47,085 nucleotides of DNA from an uncultured Eubacteriales bacterium (GTDB lineage Bacteria; Bacillota; Clostridia; Peptostreptococcales; Anaerovoracaceae), in assembly GCA_900315125.1 (NCBI GenBank), contig OMXT01000048.1, positions 1 to 47,085 on the forward strand, given 5' to 3'. Shown in pieces: positions 1 through 9,524 of this stretch. The translations under genes and the position numbers were made by a program. Below the pieces are notes generated by a model. The model made no database searches, was not told the DNA's origin, and worked only from the letters and a program-made list of their open reading frames with translations. Position 1 is the first letter of the stretch. Each line of letters opens with the position of its first letter.

Positions 1-678
1 GACCGCAAGGGACCGAGAGAACGCTACAAAGACTCCATTGACCAGATCCTCAGCGAACCCTTTGATTTCAACCTGGTCAAGCCATGTGTCGAGTCCAAGG
101 TGTTCGGCATCGGCGTGGAAGCTTACACCGTAGGCAGCGCGGAGTTCGCGCTCTCCTACGCGGCGGCGAATATGGACAAATGCATTCCTCTCATGGACAA
201 CGGTCATTATCACCCGACAGAAGTGGTCAGCGACAAGATCCCCGCCCTCCTGACATTCTTCCCTGAGATCGCTCTGCATGTGACCCGTCCGGTAAGATGG
301 GATTCCGACCACGTTGTTCTCTTTGACGATGAAACAAAAGAGATCGCCAGGGAGATCGTACGCTGCGGCGGGCTGGATGGCTCGGTACATATCGCTCTTG
401 ATTATTTCGACGCATCTATAAACCGCATATCCGCCTGGGTAACGGGATACCGGAATTTCCAGAAGGCGCTGCTGTACGCGCTGCTGCAGCCGGCAGACGC
501 CCTCAGGGAGATGCAGGATCAGAACCGATTCACTGACCTGATGGTATGGCAGGAAGAACTGAAGAGCGCTCCCTTCGGTGATATCTGGGACGAGTATTTA
601 AGAAGAGCGGACGTCAAAGAAGATTATCTCAGTGAAGTTCATGAATATGAAGCAGAAGTGCTGAAGGAGAGAATGTAA
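1..678 (+). CDS. rhaA: L-rhamnose isomerase, C-terminal part (5' end outside window)
   Basis: The frame is open from base 1 and ends at TAA 676-678, giving about 225 residues. RhaA proteins have about 420 residues, so roughly the first 195 lie upstream of the window. The visible part contains the stretch VFGIGVEAYTVGS, the run MDNGHYHPTE and the RPVRWDSDHV segment, which carry conserved sugar- and metal-binding residues of the RhaA family. The enzyme converts L-rhamnose to L-rhamnulose in the cytoplasm. Its stop overlaps the rhaD start in a TAATG, so the two are translationally coupled. The kinase RhaB is not in the window and may lie upstream. Family assignment is secure; the true start cannot be seen. 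Confidence 0.93.
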   Translation, partial: DRKGPRERYKDSIDQILSEPFDFNLVKPCVESKVFGIGVEAYTVGSAEFALSYAAANMDKCIPLMDNGHYHPTEVVSDKIPALLTFFPEIALHVTRPVRWDSDHVVLFDDETKEIAREIVRCGGLDGSVHIALDYFDASINRISAWVTGYRNFQKALLYALLQPADALREMQDQNRFTDLMVWQEELKSAPFGDIWDEYLRRADVKEDYLSEVHEYEAEVLKERM

Positions 679-1490
679 TGGAGAATATATACGAAGCAGC
701 CTTTGTTAAAGAAATGGAAAAAACCACCGCCAACATGTATCGCCTGGGATGGGACGAACGCAACGGCGGGAACATCAGCTACCGTCTTGACGAGCAGGAT
801 GTGCAGAAATATCTGGATACGGACCGCGTCATTCGGACGATCCCGCTGGGATTCGACGCGGAGGAGCTGGCAGGATGCTATTTCATCGTAACGGGAACCG
901 GTAAGTATTTTAAGAACGTCACGGAAGATCCCGCGAATAACCTGGGGCTCTTCCGGATCAGCAAGTCAGGCAAAGACGCGGAGCTGCTCTGGGGATATGA
1001 GGATGGAGGACGTTTCACCAGTGAGCTTCCGGCCCATCTCATGAGCCACATTGCCAGGATGAAAGCGGATCCTGAGAACCGCGTGGTCATGCATTCTCAC
1101 CCGACCAATACGCTGGCGATGACCTATGTGCATCCGCTGGATGACAAATCATTTACTCACACGCTCTGGACCATGAGCACAGAATGCATCGTCGTGTTCC
1201 CGGAAGGCCTGGGCGTCCTTCCTTGGATGCTCTGCGGAACCAATTCCATCGGTGAGGCGACGGCTGCGAAAATGAATGACCACCGGCTCGTCGTTTGGGC
1301 GATGCACGGCATCTACGGAGCAGGGAAGAGCCTGGATGAGACATTCGGTCTGATCGAGACCGTGGAAAAGGCAGCGCAGATCTACATGCTGACAGCCGGA
1401 CTGCCGCAGGTAAACACGATAACAGATGAGAATCTCGTGGAGCTGGCAGAGTACTTCAAGGTGGATTATCGCAAGGATTATCTGGGATAA
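678..1490 (+). CDS. rhaD: Rhamnulose-1-phosphate aldolase
   Basis: This 270-residue class II aldolase splits L-rhamnulose 1-phosphate into dihydroxyacetone phosphate and L-lactaldehyde. The N-terminal GWDERNGGNIS motif is the phosphate-binding signature. Zinc ligands are visible as H139 and H141 in HSHPTNT and H210 in WAMHG, and the catalytic glutamate lies in TSELPAH near residue 116. Length matches the family (about 270-275). The start overlaps the rhaA stop by one base (TAATG). The MFS gene follows 15 bases after the stop, so the three genes look like one operon. Lactaldehyde would be disposed of as 1,2-propanediol or lactate by genes not seen here. Confidence 0.95.
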   Translation: MENIYEAAFVKEMEKTTANMYRLGWDERNGGNISYRLDEQDVQKYLDTDRVIRTIPLGFDAEELAGCYFIVTGTGKYFKNVTEDPANNLGLFRISKSGKDAELLWGYEDGGRFTSELPAHLMSHIARMKADPENRVVMHSHPTNTLAMTYVHPLDDKSFTHTLWTMSTECIVVFPEGLGVLPWMLCGTNSIGEATAAKMNDHRLVVWAMHGIYGAGKSLDETFGLIETVEKAAQIYMLTAGLPQVNTITDENLVELAEYFKVDYRKDYLG

Positions 1491-1505
1491 GAGAGGAGAA
1501 AGATC

Positions 1506-2798
1506 ATGTCTGGTGCTAACACACTCGTAAAGAAACAACCCAATCCGTGGTACGTTGCGGTCGTCAGCGGAATGGCTTCCTACATCGATTCCTGCGGGAT
1601 CATCACATCCGGAACAGCTCTGGCTATTTACCAGAAGGCTTTCGCAGGAACGGAACATGCTTTGAGCAACATGCAGTTCGGAGCTCTGGAATCCTCTCTG
1701 ACGCTGTGCATCGCCATCGCGTCGATCATCGGCGGCAGGCTGGGGGATATCTACGGCAGGAAAAAGGTATTCGCTGTGACAATGATGTTTATCATTGTCG
1801 GCGCGTTCCTCGTCGTATTCAGTACAGCCTTCCCGCTCCTTCTTCTGGGACAAATTCTTATTGGATGCGGCGTCGGCGCAGATTTGCCGGTATCTCTCGC
1901 TACGATTGCGGAGGCCGCTCCGGACGGGAAACGCGGTAAAATGCTCGGGTTCTCTGATATCCTCTGGGTCGTCGGCATCCTGGCGGCATACGGAACCGGC
2001 GTCCTGGTGAGCTCCACGATCGGCGACAGCGCACGGGTTTCGGGACAGATCATGTACGCGGCCCTGGGCGTTGTGGGTATCGTCGTGCTGATCCTGCGAA
2101 TGACGATCCCTGAATCTGAGATCTGGCTCAAGTCCAGAGAAGACCGGCTTGCGGGCAGAGTCCAGGAAGAAAAGACGGGAGGCGTTGCCGAGCTCTTTAA
2201 GAACCGTGAATATGCAGTTCCCTTTATTGCCCTGATCATCTTCTACATCGGGACCAATGTTCCGGCGAACACTCTGGGACAGTTCTCCACATGGGTCTCC
2301 ATGAACGTGATCCACATGGAAGTATGGGTCTCCTCGCTGATCTGCATGCTGGTTTACCCGGCTCGTGCGGTACTGGATATCGTCTTCATGAAGTTCGTTG
2401 ATACGGAGAAGCGCATGCCGCTGTTCTACATGGGCGCAGCGCTGTACCTCGCCGGATTCCTGATGTTCCCTGTATTCGGATTCTCCACAGTGACATTTAT
2501 CCTGACACAGCTCCTGTACTGCTGCGGCGCGGCATTTGCTTTCGAGAGCATCCTGAAAGTATGGATGCAGGAATGCTTCCCGACGCTCCTCAGAACTACG
2601 GCCAACGGCGCGATCGTATTCTCATCCCGCCTCTGCTGCGCGGCATTCGGACTGTTCACAGCATCGATCATCGCATTCAATGTAGTATTCGCGTTCATAC
2701 TGCTTGCAGTATTCTGCGTCGTCGGATTCGCAGCTGCGATCTGGTGCTTCCACGGTAGAAGATACAATACGTTTGATGAAGAGGATAAGACAGTTTAA
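1506..2798 (+). CDS. MFS sugar transporter, candidate rhamnose permease
   Basis: A 430-residue, 12-helix major facilitator. The loop after helix 2 carries the MFS motif A as GGRLGDIYGRKK, and the central loop has PESEIWLKSRED, which resembles the PESPR-type motif of sugar and organic-acid porters. It starts at ATG 1506 behind GAGAGGAGAAAG. It is the last gene of the rhamnose operon and is followed by a strong hairpin. Position suggests uptake of L-rhamnose or a rhamnose derivative, but nothing in the sequence fixes the substrate, and it is not close to the E. coli RhaT family. A role in exporting a fermentation product is also possible. Confidence 0.8.
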   Translation: MSGANTLVKKQPNPWYVAVVSGMASYIDSCGIITSGTALAIYQKAFAGTEHALSNMQFGALESSLTLCIAIASIIGGRLGDIYGRKKVFAVTMMFIIVGAFLVVFSTAFPLLLLGQILIGCGVGADLPVSLATIAEAAPDGKRGKMLGFSDILWVVGILAAYGTGVLVSSTIGDSARVSGQIMYAALGVVGIVVLILRMTIPESEIWLKSREDRLAGRVQEEKTGGVAELFKNREYAVPFIALIIFYIGTNVPANTLGQFSTWVSMNVIHMEVWVSSLICMLVYPARAVLDIVFMKFVDTEKRMPLFYMGAALYLAGFLMFPVFGFSTVTFILTQLLYCCGAAFAFESILKVWMQECFPTLLRTTANGAIVFSSRLCCAAFGLFTASIIAFNVVFAFILLAVFCVVGFAAAIWCFHGRRYNTFDEEDKTV

Positions 2799-2835
2799 GT
2801 AAGTTTCCTATAAGTAATATACCAGAACGCTGCCG

Positions 2836-2881
2836 GCGGCTGCCTGGACTAATGATCCAGCGGCCGCTAACAGTGTTTTTT
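2836..2881 (+). terminator. Terminator of the rhamnose operon
   Basis: The arm GCGGCTG-C-CTGGA pairs with TCCAGCGGCCGC across a 7-base loop, with one bulged C. A run of six T follows at 2876-2881. The hairpin reaches the last codon of the convergent MATE-kinase gene (stop at 2867), so the two transcription units meet here. Confidence 0.75.
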
Positions 2882-4810
2882 GACATAATTTACGATCATA
2901 TCCACCGCCTGGTCAATGCCGACGGAAGAATCCAGCACAAGCTGATAATTTTTCCCGTCACCCCAGCGTTTGCCGGAAATGTAGTGATAATACGTACTTC
3001 TGGCTTTGTCAGAACGGCGGATATTCTGTTTTGCTTCTCCTGTCGAATCGCCGTAGATCTCCATAAGCCTGCGGATACGGTAATCTTTCGGCGCATGGAT
3101 AAACACGCGGACCACATTATCATAATCGCGGAGGACATAGTCTGCGGCTCTGCCGACGATCACGCAGCTGCCGTTATCCGCGATTTTACGGATGATCTCC
3201 CTCTGTGCATCCATGGCATAACGGACGGCGCCGGTGCTCAGGTACAGGTCGCGGAGTACATCGGGGGAATTCTTATGGATGTCCGAAATAAATTCCGCGT
3301 CCAGTCCGCTTTCGTGGGCAGCAAGGGCAATCATTTCTTTGTAATAGAACGGGATATGCAGCCGCTGCGCTGCCAGTTTGCCGATCTGCTTGCCTGCGGA
3401 ACCGTGCTGCCGCGCTATGGTGATAATGACTCCCGGCCTGGAAGGCTGAAGGGCAGGGGCAGCGCCGAGGTCGGGAAGCTCGGATTTCTTATTCCTGACG
3501 TAGTCCGCCTCCAGGAAGCGGTGATAGAAAACAAAGCCGACTGCGCTTGTGATCACCTCTGTGACCGGGAATGTCAGCCAGAACCAGTTCAGCCCAAAGC
3601 GGGAGAACAAAAAGCCCAGCGGGACAAACAGCACGACGGTGCGGAGCACGGTCAGCGCCGAACTTTTCAGACTGGATCCTACTGCCTGGAAAAATACCGG
3701 AAAAATCAGAGACGTAACCATGGGCAGGAAACTGCTCCCTATAAACCGGAAGCCGACACAGCCGATGGCAATGACAAGGGCGTCCGCAGTAAACGCACGC
3801 AGCAGCTGCCGCGGAATGAGAATAAAGCACAGTGATCCCACTGCCATCAGCGCGAGTCCGAAGCCGATGGAAGCTTTCATGGTCTGCCTGCAGCGGTCGA
3901 TGTTTCTGGCAGCATAGTTGAAGCTGACTACAGGCACGATACAGGTCTGCATGGCCCCGAGGGGAATAAAGAAGAATGTCTGCCACTTGTAATAAAGCCC
4001 CAGCGCCGTAACCGCCTCATCGCTGAATCCAGCGAGGATCAGGTTCAGACCAAGAATGTAAAATGTATAGGCTGACTGCATCAGGATATTGGGTATCCCC
4101 AGACGGTAGATCTTCGCGATGTGACCGGGATATACTGCTCTTCCGGGAGAAGGACGGAATCCCTTCTTCATTACGATCAGCGCGGCAACGGTCTGACCTG
4201 CGACAGTGGCGGCGGCTGCGCCGGCGATGCCGATCCGGGGAAAGCCCAGCAGCCCGAAGATGAGCAGCGGGTCCAGGACAATATTCACGGCTGCGCCGGA
4301 GATTTGCGCTGCCATGGGCGTTTTCATGTCACCTTCTGCCTGCAGAACCTTGGTCCATATGCTTTCGAAAAATAAGCCGAAACTGAACACGCAGACAATC
4401 CGTCCATACGTAACAACATCCTGGATCACCGCGTCCGATGAAGTGGAAATCCTTGCGTAGAGAGGCATCAGAAACCAGGAAACAGCGGCAAACAGGATCC
4501 AGAGTACCGCTGCCAGAGGCGTCCCGACGCCGGCGTACTCATTTGCTTCTTTTTCACTGCCCTCGCCCAGCTTCGCAGCCATGACCGTGTTGATTCCGAC
4601 GCCGGTCCCCACCGCGAGGGCGATCATGAGCAGCTGAAGGGGATATATGATAGAAAGGGCCGTCAGGCCGCTGTCTGAGAATCTGCCTACGAACAGGCTG
4701 TCTATGATGTTGTAGAGTGCCTGGATCAGCTGCGCCAGCATCACCGGGGGCGCAAGCTTAAGCAGTATCCTGCTTATTTTTTCTTTTCCGTATAATTCAA
4801 GAGTGTCCAT
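2867..4810 (-). CDS. MATE transporter fused to a cytidylate kinase-like domain
   Basis: About 647 residues in one uninterrupted frame. Residues 1-435 form a 12-helix MATE family antiporter (LAPPVMLAQLIQALYNIID at the start; GAMQTCIVPVVSFNYAAR in the second half). A short linker leads to a soluble domain from about residue 460 with ITIARQHGSAGKQIGKLAA, a P-loop-like nucleotide-binding start, then IVGRAADYVL and later RRSDKARSTYYHYISGKRW. This is the pattern of the 'cytidylate kinase-like family' (Cytidylate_kin2). I chose ATG 4810 because AAGGA lies 7 bases upstream; ATG 4834 is in frame but has no clear ribosome site. The kinase half probably faces the cytoplasm. Whether it phosphorylates a nucleotide or only senses one is unknown. 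Confidence 0.85.
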   Translation of the reverse strand: MDTLELYGKEKISRILLKLAPPVMLAQLIQALYNIIDSLFVGRFSDSGLTALSIIYPLQLLMIALAVGTGVGINTVMAAKLGEGSEKEANEYAGVGTPLAAVLWILFAAVSWFLMPLYARISTSSDAVIQDVVTYGRIVCVFSFGLFFESIWTKVLQAEGDMKTPMAAQISGAAVNIVLDPLLIFGLLGFPRIGIAGAAAATVAGQTVAALIVMKKGFRPSPGRAVYPGHIAKIYRLGIPNILMQSAYTFYILGLNLILAGFSDEAVTALGLYYKWQTFFFIPLGAMQTCIVPVVSFNYAARNIDRCRQTMKASIGFGLALMAVGSLCFILIPRQLLRAFTADALVIAIGCVGFRFIGSSFLPMVTSLIFPVFFQAVGSSLKSSALTVLRTVVLFVPLGFLFSRFGLNWFWLTFPVTEVITSAVGFVFYHRFLEADYVRNKKSELPDLGAAPALQPSRPGVIITIARQHGSAGKQIGKLAAQRLHIPFYYKEMIALAAHESGLDAEFISDIHKNSPDVLRDLYLSTGAVRYAMDAQREIIRKIADNGSCVIVGRAADYVLRDYDNVVRVFIHAPKDYRIRRLMEIYGDSTGEAKQNIRRSDKARSTYYHYISGKRWGDGKNYQLVLDSSVGIDQAVDMIVNYVKKHC

Positions 4811-4853
4811 CGCATGATCCTTCTTTGTGCCCATAATCCAATGATGGAATTTG

Positions 4854-5906
4854 CTACCAGATCCCCATGACCCGCTGCATGACCAGGCTGACGCCCGCGA
4901 TGCCGACCCAGCAGACGGCGCCGATGAGAAGAGGCTTGCCGCCTGTTTTTATGAGCTTGACGATATTGCTTCCAAGTCCTATGGCGGCCATGGCCATGAT
5001 GATGAAGAACTTGCTGAGTTCTTTCAGCGGACTGAACACCTGGGCAGGTACGCCGATGCCGATCAGTACTGTCGTAAGAACGGCAGCGAGGATAAAGTAA
5101 AGAATAAACATCGGAAATGCCCGCCGCAAACTGAATGTATTATTGATGGATTCGCCTCCGTTGGAGCTGTCCGTCTTTTTCTTATGGGCCCGGTGCAGCG
5201 CGAGGACGAGGGTGATCGGGATGATGGCAAGGGTCCGGGTCAGCTTGACGGTTACGGCTTTGTCCAAAGTCTGGGTGCCCAGATGGAACATGCTGTCCCA
5301 TGTGGAAGCTGCTGCGGTGACGGATGATGTGTCATTGACCGCTGTACCGGCGAAGATACCAAACGCCTCTCCCGTAGTAGTATCCATGCCGATGGCATGG
5401 CCGAAAACGGGGAATATCAGCGCTGCGATCACGTTATAAAAGAATATGACGGAAATAGCCTGGGCGACTTCCTCATCGCTGGCTTCCACAACGGGAGCAG
5501 TTGCGGCAATGGCGGAGCCGCCGCAGATCGAGGATCCGACGCCCACGAGGATCGCTGTGTTCCCATGCACAGTCAGGGCTTTGTGAAGGACGTAAGCGAG
5601 GATCAGCGATGTGGAAATGGTGCATACAATGATGGGCAGGGACTGCATGCCTGTGGCAAGGATCACATTCAGGTTCATACCGAATCCCAGCAGCACCACC
5701 GCTGTCTGAAGGATGTATTTAGATGTAAAAGAAATGCCGGAAGACGCCTTGCCTTTCTCTTTCCAGAACAGGGCGATGATCATGCCCGCAAGGATCGAAA
5801 ATACCGGTCCGCCTACCATGGGAACAAGTTTCCCCAGCAGCCAGCAGGGGATGGATATTAACAGGCAGACAATAATACCGGGTGCTTTTTCTTTTATGAC
5901 GTTCAT
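4854..5906 (-). CDS. YeiH/UPF0324 family putative sulfate exporter-type membrane protein
   Basis: 350 residues with about ten hydrophobic segments. Family marks are the early [17 protein letters not shown] stretch, [30 protein letters not shown] and [14 protein letters not shown], typical of the YeiH ('putative sulfate exporter', PSE) family. Length is normal. The start at 5906 is preceded by AAAGGAG. It lies 43 bases upstream of the MATE-kinase start on the same strand, so the two may be cotranscribed. YeiH genes often sit beside LysR regulators; here the upstream neighbour is instead a damaged MocR gene. The true substrate of the family is poorly established. Confidence 0.85.
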   Translation of the reverse strand: MNVIKEKAPGIIVCLLISIPCWLLGKLVPMVGGPVFSILAGMIIALFWKEKGKASSGISFTSKYILQTAVVLLGFGMNLNVILATGMQSLPIIVCTISTSLILAYVLHKALTVHGNTAILVGVGSSICGGSAIAATAPVVEASDEEVAQAISVIFFYNVIAALIFPVFGHAIGMDTTTGEAFGIFAGTAVNDTSSVTAAASTWDSMFHLGTQTLDKAVTVKLTRTLAIIPITLVLALHRAHKKKTDSSNGGESINNTFSLRRAFPMFILYFILAAVLTTVLIGIGVPAQVFSPLKELSKFFIIMAMAAIGLGSNIVKLIKTGGKPLLIGAVCWVGIAGVSLVMQRVMGIW

Positions 5907-6006
5907 TCCAGACTCCTTTATTCGTTTGATTTTCCATAGTCGAGTTTAACGGCAAAGTTGAATAATATCAAGCAAATATTAGCATGGCTGGGCATGTGTT
6001 CTTTTG

Positions 6007-7394
6007 TCAGGCGTCTAGTACAAGTTTCCGCAGCACGGTAAGGAAGCGGATCAGTTTCGCTTCTGTTATGGTGGAATAGTTGAGGATCATCAGGTGGTCA
6101 TACCGCGGGTCCGGTATTTCGCAGTACTGGGAAACAAAGGACGCCAGGATGCCGGCCTCTTTTAATTTACCGAGAAGCTCCGTATCGGGCATGTCCGTCT
6201 GGATCTCAAGGAGCATGTGGGTGCCCGCCGGGAAGAATCGCAGACGAAAGCGATCGGCAGGCAGCTGTTCCCGGACAGTTCGCATCATCATTTTTCTCTG
6301 GGAGACGAAGTATTTTTTCATCCGATTGTTATAGCGGTCAAAGTATCCTGCTTCCAGGTAATGGGCTGTGGTGAGCTGCTGCAGGTTGGACACGGTGCTG
6401 GAATAGAAACTCATGGTCTCCACATAACGGTCCATCAGCTCCCGGGGCAGGATCATGTAACTCAGCCGCAGGGAGGGAGCGATGGTCTTGGAAAAAGTAT
6501 TCAGGTAGATCACTTTGTCTGTGATATCGATGCTGCTGATTGGAGGGATCTGGTTTCCGTGATAGCGGAATTCGGAATTATAATCGTCCTCAATGATGTA
6601 GCGGCCCTGCCCCTGATGCACCCATTCCAGCAGTTCCAGCCTGCGCTGGACAGGCATGGAAAATCCCAGGGGAAAGTGCTGGGCAGGCGTGACGTGAACA
6701 ATATCAGCATTTGATTCGGCCAGCAGGTCCGTCCGGACGCCGGATTCGTCGACGGGCACAGGAATATAATGCACATGGTGGTTCTGATAGATCCGGCGCA
6801 CATGGGTGCTGGAGGGATCCTCTATGGCATAGGTACGGGGACCCACAGCTGGATCAGCCGGCTGTACAGGTACTCTGTTCCGCAGCCGGTAATGATCTGA
6901 TCCGGGGAAATGTCCATGTTCCGGAAATCCTGCAGGTGATCCGCGATCGCCCGGCGGATCTCCGGCATCCCGTTGAAGGGCGCGGTCTCCAGGAGCTTCC
7001 CCTGGTCATCGTCCACGACGTGCTTTATAGTCTTTCGGAATGTATTCATGGGAAAGACGGGATTGGTGTTGGATTTCAGGTCAATGTCACAGGTTTCCGG
7101 CGGGACGGGAGGAATATACTCTTTCCGGGGATGTTTTTCCCGGCGGTAATGATCCAGTCTTGCTACATAGGTTCCGCTCCGTTCCCGGGCGTAGACATAG
7201 CCCTCGATCAGCAGCTGGTAGTAGGCGTTCTCCACGGTCTTGACGCTGACGTTGAGGTGGCTGGCCAGTTCACGCTTGGAGGGGAGCAGAGTCCCGGGCT
7301 TTAGTTTTCTGTCAATAATATCTTCTCGTATCCTCTCATAAATCTGCATGTAAAGAGGTTTAGAAGAGTCTTTGTTTAAGTATATTGTGATCAT
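6007..7394 (-). pseudogene. MocR/PdxR-type regulator (GntR + aminotransferase domains), frameshifted
   Basis: Two overlapping frames make one MocR protein. The first (start 7394) gives a GntR winged helix in residues 1-70 (KPLYMQIYERIREDI, LPSKRELASHLNVSVKTVENAYYQL) and the beginning of a fold-type I aminotransferase domain up to ITGCGTEYLYSRLIQ. The rest (GPRTYAIEDPSSTHVRRIY, IEDDYNSEFRY, the PLP-lysine stretch YLNTFSKTIAPSLR) is in another frame to the stop at 6007. The break is near 6841-6850: restoring one base in CTGTGGGTCCC gives Q-L-L-G-P-R-T-Y, the expected family sequence. It is either a recent one-base deletion or a read error. It is divergent from the SDR at 7573, its likely target. 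Confidence 0.85.
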
Positions 7395-7443
7395 CTGGTA
7401 TCCTATAATATTTGATTTTTGGTTATTTACTTCGCACCAGTAC

Positions 7444-7455
7444 GTAGTATACTAC
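7444..7455. promoter_or_regulatory. 12-bp perfect palindrome between mocR and the SDR gene
   Basis: GTAGTATACTAC is a perfect dyad in the 178-base divergent spacer between the MocR start (7394) and the SDR start (7573). Its place fits an operator for the MocR regulator or another dimeric repressor. No protein-specific consensus is recognised. Confidence 0.4.
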
Positions 7456-7572
7456 AGACAAATGAGAAATGCGATACTGTTTGTTAAGTAATTTCTGAAG
7501 AATGAGAGATCTCGATATGCAGAAAGTATTCATGAGCTGAAAAGTCGGAAGGTAAGAAAGGAGACTGCAGAC

Positions 7573-8334
7573 ATGTTTGAACTGAATAAGATCGAAGGAT
7601 TTGCTATCGTAACCGGCGGAGCAAGAGGACTGGGCGCTGCCATGTCAGAGGAACTGGCGAGCGAAGGGTACAACGTTCTCATCAATCACGTATCCGAAGG
7701 CAGCCGCGCCAAGGCAGAAGCGCTGGCGGAGAAACTCGAGAAGGAATACGGAGTCAAGGCTATTACGTTTAAAGGCGATGTGGCGGATTACGACACATGC
7801 AAAGCTATGGTGCAGGCAGGCGTAGATGCCTTTGGCGATAAGATCGCAGTACTCATCAACAACGCGGGCATCCAGAGCAACCAGACGTTCGAGGCGATGG
7901 ATCCGGCTCATTATCAGCAGCTGATTGGCATTGAACTCCTGGGCAGCATGCACATGACCCATCTGGTGCTCCCGTATATGCAGAAGGTAAATGCAGGCTG
8001 CATCATCAGCATGTCTTCCATCTGCGGACTCTACGGTCAGGACACACAGGCGGACTACAGTGCGGCAAAGGCCGGACTGATCGGTTTCTCCAGAGCGATC
8101 GCAAGGGAAAATGCCGCCAGACATATCCGCGTAAACTGCATCGCCCCGGGCCTGATCAAAACAGACATGGTTGCCGGTCTGCCGGAAGACATTGTAGAGC
8201 AGTTCCGTCTCGGCATCCCCATGCAGATGCTGGGCGAGCCGAAGGACATCGCCCAGGCGATGGCATATATCGTAAACGCTCCGTACCTGACAGGACAGGT
8301 CATCTCTCCTAACGGCGGCAGCGCTATGTATTGA
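7573..8334 (+). CDS. Short-chain dehydrogenase/reductase (FabG-like)
   Basis: 253-residue classical SDR. The NAD(P)-binding motif TGGARGLGAAM is at the N terminus, followed by NNAGIQ and the catalytic triad: Ser in IISMSSICG and Tyr-x-x-x-Lys in YSAAKAG. The C terminus LTGQVISPNGG is the usual SDR end. A good ribosome site (AAAGGAGA) precedes ATG 7573. It is a single gene, read away from the damaged MocR regulator and ended by a symmetric hairpin. The substrate cannot be deduced: FabG-type proteins act in fatty acid synthesis, sugar alcohol oxidation and hydroxy-acid metabolism. Lack of other fatty acid genes argues for a catabolic or accessory role. Confidence 0.88.
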   Translation: MFELNKIEGFAIVTGGARGLGAAMSEELASEGYNVLINHVSEGSRAKAEALAEKLEKEYGVKAITFKGDVADYDTCKAMVQAGVDAFGDKIAVLINNAGIQSNQTFEAMDPAHYQQLIGIELLGSMHMTHLVLPYMQKVNAGCIISMSSICGLYGQDTQADYSAAKAGLIGFSRAIARENAARHIRVNCIAPGLIKTDMVAGLPEDIVEQFRLGIPMQMLGEPKDIAQAMAYIVNAPYLTGQVISPNGGSAMY

Positions 8335-8370
8335 TTCTGTCGAAATCCAGACAATAACCCAAAATATTCA

Positions 8371-8401
8371 GAAAGGCCCTGTATGCATCGCAGGGCCTTT
8401 C
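8371..8401. terminator. Bidirectional terminator between the SDR and AraC genes
   Basis: GAAAGGCCCTG pairs perfectly with CAGGGCCTTTC around a 9-base loop. The stem is flanked by A-rich sequence on the left and a short T run on the right. It lies between two convergent genes and can serve both. Confidence 0.8.
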
Positions 8402-8406
8402 GCGTG

Positions 8407-9381
8407 TTAATCAGGAGCATCATCCCGCGGCTGTTTCCGGTATTCTTTCGGTGACATGCCGGTGTATTTTCGAAAAACCTTGCAGAAATACCCCGCATCG
8501 CTGAATCCCGTTTCCATGGCAATTGCAGTGATAGTATCCGTGCTGGTTTTCAGCCGGTGGCAGGCACGGCGGATCCTGTAATCATTTGTGTAGCTCATCG
8601 GCGTTGTCTGGATCATGGATCGAAAACACCGCAGGGCTTCGCTCTTACTGATGCCGGCAGAGGCTGCAATGTCTGACAGACGGAGGTTTTCGCTGTAATG
8701 TCTGTGGATGTGAGTGATCATATTCTGAAGCCGGTCCCAGGCGTATGTATCACTGCTGCTGGAAGAAAGCTGAAACTGATCTGCATAGGATTCCAGGAAT
8801 CTTTTCCATAATGCGCAGAGCCTGATGTGGAGTTCCAGTTCAGTATATTCAGTGCAGCTGCGGGATTTCAGCAGCTGATCAAAGTCATGGCTCAGCCCTG
8901 CGCTCGAAGCGGATCCGGTGGAAATGTGTATGTAGCGGAGATCAGAGCGGGTGAAGGGAAGTACAGCCTGACTGTAGATACGGCTGCTGCCGGGAGCAAT
9001 GAACTCCGGTGCGAAAGCGGCGATTTCCATGACAGAATCCCAGGAATAGTCGTAACGATGTACGGCATTGGAATTAAGAAACAGCAGATCTCCCTGCCGG
9101 AGCATGATCGGATCCGGACCGGCATGGCAGGTGACGGCTCCGGCGGTTATCTTCAGAAATTCCAGTTCGCGGTGCCAGTGCCAGTCCAGACGGCCGTCAC
9201 TGATCTGCTGTCCGCGGTCGGTAAAGAAATGCAGAGGGAAAGACGCAGTACCATAGCTGCGTTCCGTTTCCGGCAGACGTGCCCATGGGGATTCTTCCGA
9301 TGGCTGACCTGCTGCGGAATCCATAGCTTGCGTGACAGAAGGCAATGAAGGAAATATTTCGCTGTTAATGTTATTGTCCAT
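8407..9381 (-). CDS. AraC family transcriptional regulator with cupin sensor domain
   Basis: 324 residues. The N-terminal half (about 45-190) is a cupin-like ligand domain with WHWHRELEFLKITAG and a following beta-rich region. The C-terminal 100 residues are the double helix-turn-helix of AraC/XylS proteins: LSDIAASAGISKSEALRCF, then ITAIAMETGFSDAGYFCKVFRKYTGMSPKEYRK, which is the classic signature. It is divergent from the EamA exporter gene (9525) with 143 bases between, so it may control the exporter and the downstream C-S lyase gene. An imperfect AT-rich dyad (ATATCA at 9410, TGATAT at 9425) lies in that spacer. The ribosome site is weak (AGGA). Confidence 0.9.
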   Translation of the reverse strand: MDNNINSEIFPSLPSVTQAMDSAAGQPSEESPWARLPETERSYGTASFPLHFFTDRGQQISDGRLDWHWHRELEFLKITAGAVTCHAGPDPIMLRQGDLLFLNSNAVHRYDYSWDSVMEIAAFAPEFIAPGSSRIYSQAVLPFTRSDLRYIHISTGSASSAGLSHDFDQLLKSRSCTEYTELELHIRLCALWKRFLESYADQFQLSSSSSDTYAWDRLQNMITHIHRHYSENLRLSDIAASAGISKSEALRCFRSMIQTTPMSYTNDYRIRRACHRLKTSTDTITAIAMETGFSDAGYFCKVFRKYTGMSPKEYRKQPRDDAPD

Positions 9382-9524
9382 GATTCTAAAATCCTATAAT
9401 TTTCGAAAAATATCAATAGAATAATGATATTCTGGCGATATTTTACCATGATTCGATGGTTTTTCACAAGGAATTCAACCTGATTTCTGGAATAATAGAC
9501 CCGGAATGAAAGGAGAACGAGTGT

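Noticed and set aside
1149-2315. 388-codon minus-strand frame opposite rhaD and the MFS gene
   Set aside because: Spans two real genes on the opposite strand and has no recognisable domain.
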